From NCBI GenBank assembly GCA_963573385.1, contig CAUYLG010059274.1:1-64000 (forward strand): DNA of 64,000 bases, in the 5' to 3' direction. This stretch comes from Cacajao melanocephalus (lineage: Eukaryota > Chordata > Mammalia > Primates > Pitheciidae). Under the pieces are notes generated by a model. That model searched no databases. It saw only the letters and a list, made by a program, of their open reading frames with translations, and was not told where the DNA came from. The translations under genes and the position numbers were made by a program. Of the stretch, positions 41,862 to 56,869 are shown piece by piece (the first letter of the stretch is position 1; every line of letters starts with the position of its first letter).

Positions 41862-42151
41862 TGAAGATCTTCCAGTGGGATAAGATGGTGGGGGGCGGGG
41901 AGAGGTGGCAATGATATGGATAATCCTGATTCTATGTAGGCCTAGGCTAATGTGTGTGTTTGTCTTAGTTTTTAATTAAAAAGAAAAAAAGAAAACACAC
42001 TTTAGAAAGGTGAATAAAATTAAAATAGAAAAAGCTTATAGAATAAGGATATAAAAAAAGAAAATACTTTTGTACAGCTGTACAATGTGTTTGTGGAATA
42101 CATGAAGTGCTATTACAAAATAATCAAAAAGATTTTTAAATTAAAAAGCTT

Positions 42152-42285
42152 GGCCGGGCGTGGTGGCTCACGCCTGTAATCCAAGCACTTTGGAGGCCAA
42201 GGCGGGTGGATCACCTGAGGTCGGGAGTTCAAGACCAGCCTGACCAACATGGTGAAACCCCCGTCTTTAAAAAATAAAAAATAAA
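42152..42285 (+). mobile_element. Alu left arm only, plus strand
   Basis: Starts 'ggccgggcgtggtggctcac', stops at gtcttta and continues as an A-rich tail. Flanking repeats aaaaagctt at 42143-42151 and 42286-42294 are target duplications. It shares diagnostic changes with the left-arm copy at 32374. Confidence 0.88.
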
Positions 42286-43061
42286 AAAAAGCTTATATAG
42301 TACAAAAGTTACAGTAAATGCTGATAATGCTGTCTTCTGGAATTTCTTCTGAAGGACCTGCCTAAGGCTGTTTATATTTAATTTTCTCTATATAAAAGTA
42401 AAAGGAGTATACTCTAAGGTTAATTTATCCTTGAAGAAAGGAAAATACTTTTTATAAATTGAGCATAGCCTATAAAGTCTATAGCAGTGTACGTAACGTC
42501 CTAGGCCCTCACATTCACTCACTACTCACTCACTTACTCACCCAGAGCAACTTTCAGTCCAGCAAGCTCCATTCATTGTAAGTGGCCTATATAAACATTC
42601 ATTTTTAAAAATCTTTTATATGGTATTTTTACTGTACCTTTTCTGTTTAGATACACAAATGCTTACCACTGTTTTACAACTGCCTACAGTACTCAATACA
42701 GTAACAGGCTTTACAGGTTTGTAGCCTAGGAGCAAAAAGTTATACCATATAGCCAAGGTATGTAGTAAGCTGTGCCCTAGATGGTATCATTAGGTTTGTT
42801 TAACTATATATTATGATGTCTGTACAACAAAATTGCCTAATGACACATTTCTCATAATGTGTTCCTATCATTAAGCAACACATGACTGTATATGGGAAGA
42901 ATTACTGTTTTCTAAAAAGTATCTAAACAAAAATTTTTAAAAATAAAAATACAGTTTACAAAGTTAGAATAACAAAGTTATCACTTTTCACTGGCAATCA
43001 AATGGAAATATAAAAGTTATCAACAACTCTGACAATTATATTTCCTATGCTAAGCACATAT

Positions 43062-43670
43062 GTGATAGGTAGATTGGCTCTGAAGAGATGACCTAATTCC
43101 TGGGAACTGTGCATGTGTTACCATCCATGGCAAAACAGACTTTGCAGATGTAACTAAAGTTACATCCTTAAAATAGGAAAATTATCCTGGATTATCTGAG
43201 TGGGCACAATCTAATCATGAGAACACTTAAAAGCAGAGAAATTTTTCCAGCTGTAGTCAGAGAAATGCAGCATGAGGACAAATAAGAGAGATTCAAAGTA
43301 TGAAAGGAACTTGACTCACGACTGCTGGAGGAGTCACATGGAAAGCATGAGAAGGAATTCAGAAAGCCTCTAGGAGCAAAGACTCGCCCCCCAGCTGGCA
43401 GCAAGGAAACAGGGACTTCAGTCCTTCAAGTGCATGGAACAACTGGAGCCTGGATGAACCTGGGACTGAATCCTCTCCTAGAGTCTTCAGAGCCCACTCC
43501 AACTGACACTTAGATTTTGGTCTCATGAGACAAGGTTTAGAAAAATCAGCTGAGCCCAGCTGGGCTTCAGACCTATACATCTGTGAGATAATAATATGTT
43601 GCTTTAAGCCACAAAATTTGTGGTAATTTGTTATAGCAGCAATAGAAACTACTACTACACGTATAAACAT
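43062..43670 (+). mobile_element. MLT1-like MaLR LTR
   Basis: 'actttgcagatgtaactaa', 'ctggattatctgagtgggc' and the 3' phrase 'gtggtaatttgttatagca' follow the MLT1 order. Minus-strand frames inside it are noise. Confidence 0.7.
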
Positions 43671-43850
43671 GTTCTTAATTTGTATTTCATTCTAAATATC
43701 TTTATCAAGGTAGATTAAAAAGGAGCAGCTATATTATTTTATCACATTTATAGCTTTTCATTTCCTCACATCGATTTTGTCACTAAAACAGAAACCTAAT
43801 GCTTGCCTAAATTCTGACTATTGAGAAATACCAATTTTTAATTAATGTTA

Positions 43851-44176
<326 letters not shown>

Positions 44177-45457
44177 GTCTTTTTAAAAGCCATTTCTCTT
44201 GGAATATTTTACATGAAAAGTATGACTCAACTGGGGGTCTAACTATGCAAAGTAGAACTGTTTCTGACTTACGCATTCATTACATCTATTATCAGCTGGT
44301 GCTCACAGGGTTTTGGGGGAAGGAGACAATGTTAGAATGCTACATGAGTTCATTTCTTTTATATAGTCATATTAAGTGTATCTCCATCTGCTGCAGTACT
44401 TCCATTGGCATGGATGAAAATGTCATCTGAGTGAATTCCAGGCAATTCTCAAAGGTAAGAAAGTTAAACAAGCTAAAAGGGCCAATACCTATAAAGAAGG
44501 AAATTATCTTTTTAGCAAATGCTATGAAAGCTTTTGGTGCTTTTTTAGAACAAGCAGACATTCTTAGGAAATAATTAAAGCAATCTGTCATAGAAAACAA
44601 CTGATGAGGTATTGACACAATTGAGGGAAAAAAGTCAGCTAGAGGAACTTGTACTGATTTATCACTTCCTGGAAACTGGGACTAGTAATGTAGTTCATTC
44701 AGTATGCAATCCTCTCTATTAGTCTCTAACACTTAAGAACTATAGTTGCTTTTGGTACGTGGGTTTTAAAAGAGCTGAGTAGCCTAGGATACAGCTTGTC
44801 AAATTTCTCTGATCAAGGATCAATTTCTTCTTCATTTCTTAAACTTTCTAATCGATTGCAGACAAAGAATTTTGTAAAATATAACAAAAAATATACTACC
44901 AGAAAAATGAAACAAAAAACCAAGACACAAGTTTTGTGAATGGCTATGCCTAGCATATGTGGGTGCTAAAATATGTTTAATAAACAGACACCACTTTCAG
45001 AAAAGCTAGTCCAAAAATAAGTAAGTTTTTAGTCAGAAGCTTCTCGGCAAAGGCACCTTGTATATCCAGATACTGAGAGTGGGCAGTACCCTCAGACATT
45101 CTGTAACAAATAAAGTTATATATTTAATGAAGCTCTAGAATTCATTATATTTTCTTCAATTAGAGAATAACAGCAAGGCAATTTAGCAGTATTAAAGGGT
45201 TAAATAATCTCTGATTATTTTTCCTGCTACTTTGCTTTTTGTCCTAAACCCTAACTACATTTCAACACATTTAAACACAGATGAGGAATCAGTATGAAGG
45301 ATGGTGCAAAAGTCTAATAAAGATGAACACTGGAATCTATGTTACACGGCTTTTACTTGTTCTAAATGACATCTAAAAAGTCTTAATTTTCATTTTCTTT
45401 TACACAGAGGATTTTTCAGTGTAATAATGTATGCTTGCATATAGCTTAAGTTTCTTC

Positions 45458-45732
45458 ATTTTTTTTTTTTTTTTTTTTTTGAGACAAGAGTTCTACCTCT
45501 TGTTGCCCAGGCTGGAGTGCAATGGCGTGATCTAGGCTCACTCCAACCTTCGCCTCCTGGGTTCAAGCCTCAGCCACCTGAGTAGCTGGGATTACAGGCA
45601 TGCACCACCACACCCAGCTAACTTTTGTATTTTTAGTAGAGACAGGGTTTCACCACGTTGGCCAGGCTGGTATCCACTCACCTTGGCCTCTCAAAGTGCT
45701 AGGATTACAGGCCTGAGCCACCGAGCCCGGCC
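45458..45732 (-). mobile_element. Alu, minus strand
   Basis: A T-run of more than 20 bases, 'gagacaagagttctacctc', end 'ccaccgagcccggcc'. The long T-run and intact end suggest a younger Alu, with small internal deletions. Confidence 0.94.
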
Positions 45733-46374
45733 TTAAAATTCTCTAATTATTTATTTAGATATACATTTTATATTTATATATTATATGTATTGAAATTATA
45801 TATTTCATAACTACCTGTATTTCAGTGTAAAGTGAGGAATGCATTTAATCCTTTTACACATAGAGCATTTCCTGTTTAGTCATATCAAACATAAAGCCCA
45901 TGACTGCTTCCTCCTCACAGAATAAAATGTAGTATCAGCATTCTAATGCAATCTGCACTGATGACAGCAGAGGGCACTGTCATATAAAATAATATTTTTT
46001 TTTATTGTGCATAAGAATTCTGCCCAATTATTGAAAATACTAGTTTTCAAGTGGCTACGATTTCTGAAAATTGTCTTATACACCAAAAAACTGGAAAACC
46101 TCTATTTACGTGAGCATGAAGTGACATATTTTAAATGATGAAACTTGAGTCATAAATTATAAAAAAGGAAAATTAACATAAAATTTACTGTTTTTCAGTT
46201 AGCATACTGAATGTTTTCTCATATTATTTCTACTACTATATGATGTCATTTATATGAAGTCAAAAATATATATATTTATTATAGAATATTTAGCTTATAA
46301 AACTATAAAGGAAAGCAGGAAAGGGATTACCATAAAATTTAGGGTAACAGCCAAGTTGCAAATACAACAGGAAG

Positions 46375-47411
46375 GTTCTTGAAGGAAATTCAAAGTGCTA
46401 ATCCAGTGAACACACGAATGATAAGGAAGCAAAACAGCCTTATTGCTAATATGAAGAAAGGTTTAGTGGCCTGGATAGGAGAGCAAACAAGCCATGGCAT
46501 TCCCTTAAGCCAAAGGCTAATCTAGAACAAGGCTCTAACTCTCTTCAACTCTACAAAGGCTGAGAGAGGCAAGGAAGCTGCTGACACCAATAGAGGTTGG
46601 TTTATGAGGTTTACGGAAAGAAGTCATCTCCATAATATAAAGGTGCAAAGTGAAGTAGTAAGGGGTAGCATAGAAACTCAGCAAGTGATCAGAAGATCTA
46701 TCTAGAGTTATTGATGAAGGTGGCTACACTAAATAACAGATTTTCACTCTATATGAAACAACTTTCTTTTGGAAGGAGATAGCATTTAGGACTTTCGTGG
46801 CTAGAGAAGCAAAGTCAATGCCAGGCTTCAAAGTCTTAAAGAATAAGCCAACTCTCTTGCTAGGAGCTAGCACAGTTGATGTCCACATTGAAGCCAATGT
46901 TCATCTACCATTCTGAAAATCCTAGGTCCCTTAAGAATTGTTAAATCTATTCTACCTGTGCTCTACAAATGGAACAATAAAGCCTGAATAACAGCACATC
47001 TGCTAATAGCATGCCGTACTAAATATTTTAAGTTCACTGTTGAGACCTACTGCTCAGAAAAAAAGATTTCTTTCAAAATAGTACTGCTCATTGACAATGC
47101 ACCTAGTGGCCCAAGAACTCTGATGAAAAGGAGATCCATGTTTTTCCTGCTTGCTAACACATCAAGACAATATCCATTCTGCAGCCCATGGACTGAGTAG
47201 TAACACTGACTTTCAAGTTTTATTATTTAAGAAATATATTTTCTAAGGCTATAGCTGCCATAGACAGTGAGTCCTCTGGTGGATCTCAGTGAAGTAAATT
47301 GAAAAGCTTCCAGAAAGGATTCACCATTCTAGATGCCATTAGGAACATTTGTGATTCATGGGAGAAGGTGAAAATATCAACATTAACAGGAGTTTGGAAG
47401 AAGTTGACTCC
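46375..47411 (+). pseudogene. Tigger1 transposon, left half, dead transposase
   Basis: Matches the Tigger1 (pogo-like, TcMar) coding region from 'gtgctaatccagtgaacac' to 'ggagtttggaagaagttga'. The triad motif LIDNAP is readable near 47084-47105. The earlier acidic motif near 46738-46770 reads IFTLYETTFFW, where the first catalytic Asp is replaced by Tyr. Stops and frameshifts abound. The element continues at 53850 after an inserted L1. Confidence 0.85.
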
Positions 47412-50400
47412 GATAGAGGTGGAGCAATACCATTCTCCACTGATCATTCACCCTGCAAAGACGGCAATTTAACAACTATCTACACAGGAAAAGCACTTTC
47501 GTAAGAACCAAAAAATCAAGTGAGCACTCATAGTACCTGGTTTTCACTTCATATTGCTGAAAAAGGCACTTAAGTGGTCAGAAAAACAGTCCTGAATCAC
47601 TGATGTCACCTCAAACCTCACTGTCCCCTGGAAGCAGTGGTGTGGTACAGATAGCATTGCCATGTGCTGGGGAGAGGGATGGCACAACAATTGTGAGGCA
47701 TTAAACTTAGTACTGCCCTGTTATAGCAAGGAAAAAAAAAAAGCAGACAAAACTTAGCTGACATCTGCCCACGGAGGGAGCATTTAAATCAGCACTAGTT
47801 GGAGGGGAACTGCAGATCCCATTGGTCCAAATGAGTTCTCGCAAGCTCCGCCACCATGAACTAAAGTGCTCTGGGGACTTGCATAAACTTGAAAGGCAGT
47901 CTAGGCCATGAGAACTGCAACTCATAGGTGAGTCCTAGAGCTGAACTGGGTCCAGAGCCAGTGGACTGGGGAACACATGACCTGTTGAGACAATCGCCAG
48001 GTTGTTTAAGAGAGTGCTAGCATCACCCCTCCCCCAACCCCAGGCTGCACGGCTTAGCTTACAGCTCCAAAAGAGACCCCTTCCTTCCACTTTAGGAAAG
48101 GAGAGGGAAGAGTGGGGAGGACTTTGTCTTGAATGTTAAATACCAGCACAGTCACAGCAGGACTGGGCAATGCTCAAAGCTCTGAGGCCCTCTTCCTAAG
48201 CCCTAGCTCCTAGACAACAATACACTCTGGGCCAGAAGGGAACCTGCAGCCTTGAAAGGAAGGACTCAGTCCTGGCAGGATTAGTCATCTGCTAACTGAA
48301 GAACCACTGGACCCTGAATAACCAGTAGCAATACCCAGGTACTATGTCAACGCCTTGGGTGAGACTCTGAAACTTGCTGGCTTCAGGTGAGACCCAGCAC
48401 ATTCCCAGTTGTGGCAGCTACAGGTGAGACTCCTCGTGCTTGAGAAAAGCAGAGGTAAAAGTAAAGAGGACTTTGTCTTGCCTCAAAGGTACCAGCTCAG
48501 CCACTTGGGGTAGGTGGGGGTAGAGCATCAATCAGGCTCCTGGGGTCCTCAATGCCAGGCCTTGGCTCTTAAGTGGCATTTCTGAACCTACCTTGGGCCA
48601 GAGGGGAGCCCACTGCTCTGAAGGGTGAGTCCTAGGCCAGGCAGCATTCACCACAAGCTGAATGAAGAGCTTCTGGGCCTTAAGGGAACATCAGTGATCA
48701 TTTGGCAGTATTCCCTATGAGCCAGTGGTGACAGTGGCCATGGGGTGACACTCCTCTACCTTTGGAAAGAGGAAAAAAGACTGGAAAGGACTACATCTTG
48801 TGGTTTGAGTTACAGCTCAGACAAGTCAGAACACCAGCTAGACTTCTAAAGCTTTTGACTCTAGTGTCTGGCTCCCAGACAGCACCTCTAGACTTGTCCA
48901 GAGTCTAGGGGAAATCACCACCCTGCAGGGAAGGCCACAGGCCCGACTTTGTCACTTGCTGATTGTAGAGTCCCAGTCCCTCTAGTGAACATAGGCTACC
49001 AGTAGCCAAGGTTTAGTTATGGAAGGCCTTGGGCAAGACCCAGTGCTGTGCTAGCTTTGGGTTTGACCCAGCACAGTCCTAGTGCAGCAGTGTCCCTAGG
49101 GGTGCTTGGTTCACTCCACTCCCAGCTCCAGGGGGCTAAGTGAAGAGAAAGGGTGATTTCATTTGTTTGGGAGAAAGTAAGGGAAGAGAGCAAGAGTCTC
49201 TGCCTGGTAATCCAGAGAATTCTTCTGGATCTTCTCCAAGACCATCAAGGCAGTATCTCCACAAGTCTGTAAGAACCACAGCATTACTGGGCTTCAGGTG
49301 CCCTCTAAAGCAGATATAGCGTAGATCACAACATTTAAGTCCTTCTGAATATCGAGAAAGCCTTCCCAAGAAGGACGACTACAAACAAGATCAGACTGTG
49401 AAGACCTAATACATACCTAATTCTTCAGTGCCCAGATACCAAAGAACATCTACAAGTATCAAGACCGCCTAGGAAAACATGTACGCACCAAACAAACTAA
49501 ACAAGGAACCACAGACCAATCCTGGAAAAAGAGATGTGACTTTTCAGACAGAGAATTCAAGTAGCTGTTTTGAGAAAACTCAAAGAAATTCAAGATAACA
49601 CAGAGAAGGAATTCTGAATCCTATCAGATAAATTTAAGAAAAAGATTGAAATAAAAAGAACCAAGTAGAAATTCTAGAGCTTAAAAATGAAACTGAGTCT
49701 TTTTATAGCAGAACTGATCTGGCAGAAGAAAGAATTAATGAGGTTGATGACAGGTTATTTGAAAATACAGTCGGAGGAGGCAAAAGAGAAAAGATTAAAA
49801 AAAGCATCCCTACAGGATCTAGAAAATAGTCTCAAAAGGGCAAATCTAAGAGTTATTGGCCTTAAAGAAGAGGTAGAGCAAGAGATAGGGTAGAAAGTTT
49901 ATTCAAAGGAATAATAACAAAGAGCTTCCAAACCCTAGAGATGGATATCAATATCCAAGTACAAGAAGGTTATAGAGCAGGAAAGCAGACTGAAACCAAA
50001 CAAAGGTACCTCAAAGCATTTAATAAACTTCCAAAGTTCAAGGACTAAAAACATGGTCAGTCTATAATAAAGAAAGGATCCTAAAAGCAGCAAGAGAAAG
50101 AAACAAATAACATACAATTAAGCTCCAATATGTCTGGCAGAAGACTTTTCAGTGAAAATCTTACAGGTCAGAAGAGAATGGCATGACACATTTCAAGTGC
50201 CGAGAGAAAAACCTGTTTATGCTAGAATACTATATTTTGCAAAAATATCCTTCAAACATGAAAGAGAAACACTTCCAGACAAAAGCTGAGGGATTTCATA
50301 AACACCAGACCTGTCCTACAAGAAACATTAAAGAGAGCACTCTAATCAGAAGGAAAACGATGTCAATGTGGAGTAAGAAATCATCTGAAGGTACAAAACG

Positions 50401-51286
50401 CACTGGTAATAATGAGCATACTGAACAGCACAGAATATTAAAACACCGCAACTGTGTCTTATCTTAAGTAGAAAGACTAAATGATGAACTAATAAAAAAT
50501 AACTATAATAACTTTTCAAGACATAGACAGTACAAGATAACTAGGAACAACAAAAAATTAAAAAGCAGGAGGATCAAGTTAATGCATAAAGTTTTTATTA
50601 TTTTCTTTATGCATGTTTGTTTCTCCAAACAGTGTTCAGTTGTTATCAGCTTAAAATAATAGGTTATAAGGTAGTATTTGCAAGCCTAAAAACATAACAG
50701 ATACACAAAAAAATAAAAAGCAAGAAGCTAAATCATTTCACTGAGAACTTCACCATCACAAAAAGGAAGACAGGAAAAAAAGAAAGAAGAGCACAAAAGA
50801 ATCCAAAAAACAAATAAAATGGCAGGAGTAAGTCCTTACCCATCAATAATAATATTGAATGTGCATGGACTAAACTCTCCAATCAAAAGACATAGACTGG
50901 TTGATGAATTAAAAAAAAAAAGAAAGAAAGACTAAATGATCTGTTGCATACCAGAAACACATTTCACCATAAAGACACACAAAGACTGAAAATAAAGGAA
51001 TGGAAAAAGATATTCTATGCCAATGAAAACCAAAAGAAAACAGGAGTATCTATATTTATTTCAGACAAAATAGATTTCAAGGCAAAAATTGTAAGAAAAG
51101 ATGGAGAAGGTCACTATATAATGATAAAGGAGTCAATTAAGCAAGAGGATATAACAATTTTTTAAACATAGATGTGCCCATCACTGGAGCACCCAGATAT
51201 ATAACGGAAACATTATTAGAGCTAAACTGAGAGATAGGCCCCAATAAAATAATAGCTGGAGACTTCAACACCCCACATTCAAACCT

Positions 51287-51658
51287 TGATATGGTTTGGA
51301 CTTGTGTCCCCACCCAACTCTCATGTGGAATTGTAATCCCTAATGTTGTAGGAGGAGATGACTGGATTATGGTGGCAACCTTCCTCCTAGCTGTTCTTGT
51401 GATAGTGAGTGCGTTCTCATGAGATCTTGTTTAAAAGTGTGTGGTACCCTCCTCCTTTCTCTCTTTCTCCTGCTCCAGCCATGTAGGATGTGCCTGCTTC
51501 CCCTTCATCTTCTGCAATGATTGTACATTTCCTGAGGATTCCCCAGCCATGCTTCCTGTACAGCCTGTGGGATTGTGAGCCAAATAAACTTCTCTTCTTT
51601 AAAATTATCCAGGCTCAGGTAGTTCTTTATAGCAATGCAAGAATGGACTAATATAGCA
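51287..51658 (+). mobile_element. MaLR solo LTR (MST/THE1 type), plus strand
   Basis: Begins 'tgatatggtttggacttgtg' and ends 'gaatggactaatatagca', the full MST/THE1 LTR order, with no internal retroviral-like part. Inserted in the L1 ORF2. Confidence 0.85.
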
Positions 51659-52257
51659 CTGGACAGATCTTCCAGACAAAAAGTCAACAAAGAAACATCA
51701 GACTTAATCTTCACAATAAAATATGTACATAATAGATATTTATGCAATATTTCATCCAAGAGCTGGAGAATACATATTGTTTTTCTCAGCACATTCATAA
51801 TTCTTAAAGACTGACTGTATGTTAGGTCAAAAAACAAGTTTTAAAATATTTAAAAAATAAAATAATATCAAGCATCTTATGTGACCACAATGGAATAAAA
51901 CTAGAAATCAATAACAAAAGGAATTTTGGAAAGTACACAAATACATGGAAATTAAACAACATGCTCCTGAATGGCCAATGGGTCAATGAAAAAATTAAGA
52001 AGGAAACTGAAAAGTCTCTTAAAACAAATGATAATGGAAACACAACGTACCAAAACCTACAGGATATAGCAAAAGCTGTACTAACAGGGAGTTTATAGCT
52101 GTTAAGTGCCTGTATCAAAAAAGAAGAAAAACTTCAAATAACCTAAAAATGCATCCTTAAAGAACAAGAAAAGCAAGAGCAAGCCAAACCCAAAATTAGA
52201 AGAAATGAAATAATAAAGATCAAAGCAGAAATAAATTTGAAAAAAAAAAAAAATACT

Positions 52258-52582
<325 letters not shown>

Positions 52583-52942
52583 TTATATGGAAACACAGAA
52601 GCCTCAGAATAGCCAAAACTATCCTCAGCAAAAAGAACAGCACTGGAGGAATCACATTACCTGACTTCAAATTATACTACAGAGCTACAGAAACCAAAAT
52701 AGCATAAAAACAGACAACCAGTGAAACAGAATAGAGACCCCAGAAACAAATCTACACATATACAAGCAATTCATTTTCAACAAAGGTACCAAGAACATAC
52801 ACTGCAGAAAACACAGTCTCTTCAATAGACGGTGCTGAGAAAACTGGGTATTTATATGCAGAAGAATGAAATTAGACCCCTATCTATTGCCACATACAAA
52901 AATTAAATCAAAATAAAGACAAAAAAAAAAAAAAACCAAAAT

Positions 52943-52944
<2 letters not shown>

Positions 52945-52982
<38 letters not shown>
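52945..52982. repeat. (CA)n microsatellite
   Basis: About 19 uninterrupted CA units inside the L1, preceded by an A-rich run. Likely polymorphic. Confidence 0.95.
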
Positions 52983-52987
<5 letters not shown>

Positions 52988-53104
52988 CAAAAAACAGATT
53001 AAAGACTTAAATTTAAGATCTCAAACTATGGAACTACTACAAGAAAAAAACAAGGAAAATCTCAGGTACACTGTACTTGGCAAAAATTTATTGAGCAATA
53101 TTCC

Positions 53105-53478
53105 TCAAGCCCTTTCTCACATTGCTATTAAGAACTACTTGACACTAGGTAATTTATGAAGAAAAGAGGTTTAATTAACTCATAGTTCCACAGGTTGTAT
53201 GGGAAGCATGGCTGGGGAGGCCTCCAGAAACTTACAATCATGGCAGAAGGCAAAGCAGAAGCCGGCACATCTTCATGTGACAGAGCAGGGGAAAAAGAGC
53301 GAAAGGAGAAGTGTTACACACTTTTAAACAACCTAATCTTGTGAGAACTCACTTATCATGAGAACAGCAAGGGGGAAGTCTGCCCCCATAATTCAATGAC
53401 CTCTCACCAGACTTCTCCAAATTGAAGATTACAATTCAACGTGAGATTTGGGTGGGGACACAGAGCCAAACAATATCA
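53105..53478 (-). mobile_element. MaLR solo LTR (MST type), minus strand
   Basis: Reads as the reverse complement of an MST/THE1 LTR, from 'tttctcacattgctattaag' to 'gccaaacaatatca'. Opposite orientation to the LTR at 51287. Confidence 0.85.
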
Positions 53479-53849
53479 ACAATTGAATTCATGGAGATAG
53501 AGAATAAAAAGGTAATACCAGAGTCTGGGAAGGGTAGTGTGGAGTTGGCAGGGAAATAGGGATAGTTAATGGGTACAAAAAAAAAAATAGAAAGATTGAG
53601 TAAGATCTATGTGACAGAATAGGGTGACTATAGTCAATAATATAACTTAATTATACATTTAAAAATAACTAAAAGAGTACAATGCGATTGTTTGTAACAC
53701 AAAAGATAAATGCTTGAGGGGAATGGAAACCCCGTTTTCCATAAAGTAATTATTACATATTGCTTATCTGTAGCAAAACATCTATGTATCCCATAAATAA
53801 ATATACCTACTACGTACACACAAAAGTTAAAAATTAAAAAAAAAAGTTG

Positions 53850-54928
<1,079 letters not shown>

Positions 54929-54934
54929 TATCAA

Positions 54935-56555
54935 GATGGCAGATTTAAACCCAATTATATCAATACAACACTGACTATATATATGGAGCAAACACTCCAA
55001 TAAAAGGCAGAAATTGTCATTCTGAATAAAAAAGCAAAACCCTATTATATGTTGTCTACTAGAGTCTACTTTGAACAAGGCAGCCAAGGTAAAAATGAAA
55101 GGACAGAAAAAGATACACCACAGAAATGTTAACCATAAGAAAACTGGGATGACTATATTTATATCAGAAAAAATAGATCTTGATTGCATCCTGAACCAGA
55201 AAAAGAAAAATTCATATGATAACTGAAAATAATTGAATGAGGTCTATAGATTAGTTACAAGTATTGTATCAATGTTAATTTCCCAGTTATGTAATTACAC
55301 TGTGGCTATATATAATACTAACATTTGGGGAAACTGAATGGTATATGGGAGTCATTGGTATGATTTCTGCAAGTTTTTCCTAAGTGTATAGTTAGTGCAA
55401 ATGAAAAGTTGAAAACATTTTTAAAATTCAAATTTCTGCTTTTCCAAAGATACTACTAATAAAAAAACAAGTCACAGACCGGGAGAAGGTATTCTTTCTC
55501 CTAAGACTGTGAATAGTATTTAGCATATTAGTCAAATAGTGTATCTGACTAATATGAAGGAATTATATACAAAATATATAAAGAACTCCTACAGTTCAAT
55601 AATAATAAGACAAATCAATTTTTTAAAGGGTCAAAGGATTTGAAACAACAAAGAAGAAGATATATCTAATGGTCAATAAACACAAGATGCTCAACACCAG
55701 TCACTATGGAAATTCAAATCTGAAATCACAATGACCTCTCACAATGGTTCCCACCCATCAAATGAGAAAATCTAAACAGCCTGACAGTACCACATGTTGG
55801 TACTCCTGTGGTACATCTGGAACTTTCTTCCATTGCTTATAAGAATAAAAACTATACAACTCACCTAGAAAATCTAAAAAACCAACTTATTTGCTTCTTG
55901 AGTTAAACATACACTTACCATATCACCCCAGCAATTCTACTCTTAGATTTTCGCTCAAAAGATTATGATGACATATGCCCACACAAATATTTATAAATGA
56001 ATGTTCACAACAGCTTTATTTAGAATAGGCCAAAATCAGAAATAGCTCATATGCCCATTAATGCATGACACTTAACTGTGCTATATAGGCATAGAAAGCA
56101 ATACTACTGAGCAATAAGATGAATAAACCACTAAAAAATGCAAAAACACAGATAAATCTCAGATACAAACTGGAATATCCACACACTAAACTACTTTCCA
56201 ACATTAAAAAGGTATAAAGTATTGATACATGGTACAACATGGATGACTCTCAACATAATTACACTGAATTAAAGAAGGCAGACATTTAAAAGTATCTACT
56301 CTATGTATTCACATAAAATTCTTTTTTAAAAATCTACTTTTAAGTGAGAAACTGATCAGTGTTTACCCTGAACTAGAGGTGGGAACTGACTGGGAAGAGG
56401 CATACAAAAACATATAGATAGGGGTGACAAAAATGTTCTCAATCTTGATTGTGGAGGTGGTTACATGGGTATATATATTCATCAAAATCCATTTATACTA
56501 TACAATTAAAATGGATTCATTTTATTGCATATAATTTGTAGCTCAACAAATTTTT
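54935..56555 (+). mobile_element. Old L1M fragments, plus strand
   Basis: 54935-55200 resembles the start of L1 ORF2 ('aacactccaataaaaggcag'). 55560-56555 resembles the ORF2 end and 3' UTR ('atttagaataggccaaaat', 'tggatgactctcaacataa'). Heavily decayed. Confidence 0.65.
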
Positions 56556-56559
56556 TTAT

Positions 56560-56868
56560 TTTATTTTTATTTTGTTTTATTTTTCTAAAGCAGAGTCTCA
56601 CTCTGTCACCCAGGCTGGAGTACAATGGCATGATCTTGGCTCACTTCAAACTCCAGCTCCCAGGTTCAAGTGATCCTTCTACCTCAGCCTCCCAAGTTGT
56701 GGGACTACAGGCATGTGCCACCACGCCTGGATAATTTTTGTATTTTTAGTAGAGATGTGGTTTAACCATGTTGGCCAGGCTGGTCTGAAACTCCTGACGT
56801 CAGGTGATCTGCTCTTTTCAGCCTCCCAAAATGCTGGGATTGCAGGTATGAGCCACCATGCCCGGCCT
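56560..56868 (-). mobile_element. Alu, minus strand
   Basis: T-rich start, 'gcagagtctcactctgtcac', end 'gagccaccatgcccggcct'. Confidence 0.94.
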
Positions 56869-56869
56869 A

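Noticed and set aside
49687..51165. Frames of 60-94 codons resembling a coiled-coil protein and an endonuclease
   Set aside because: They are broken ORF1 and ORF2 pieces of the inserted L1.
52945..52982. (CA)n as a regulatory Z-DNA element
   Set aside because: It sits within a dead L1 deep in an intron. Nothing nearby suggests a regulatory role.
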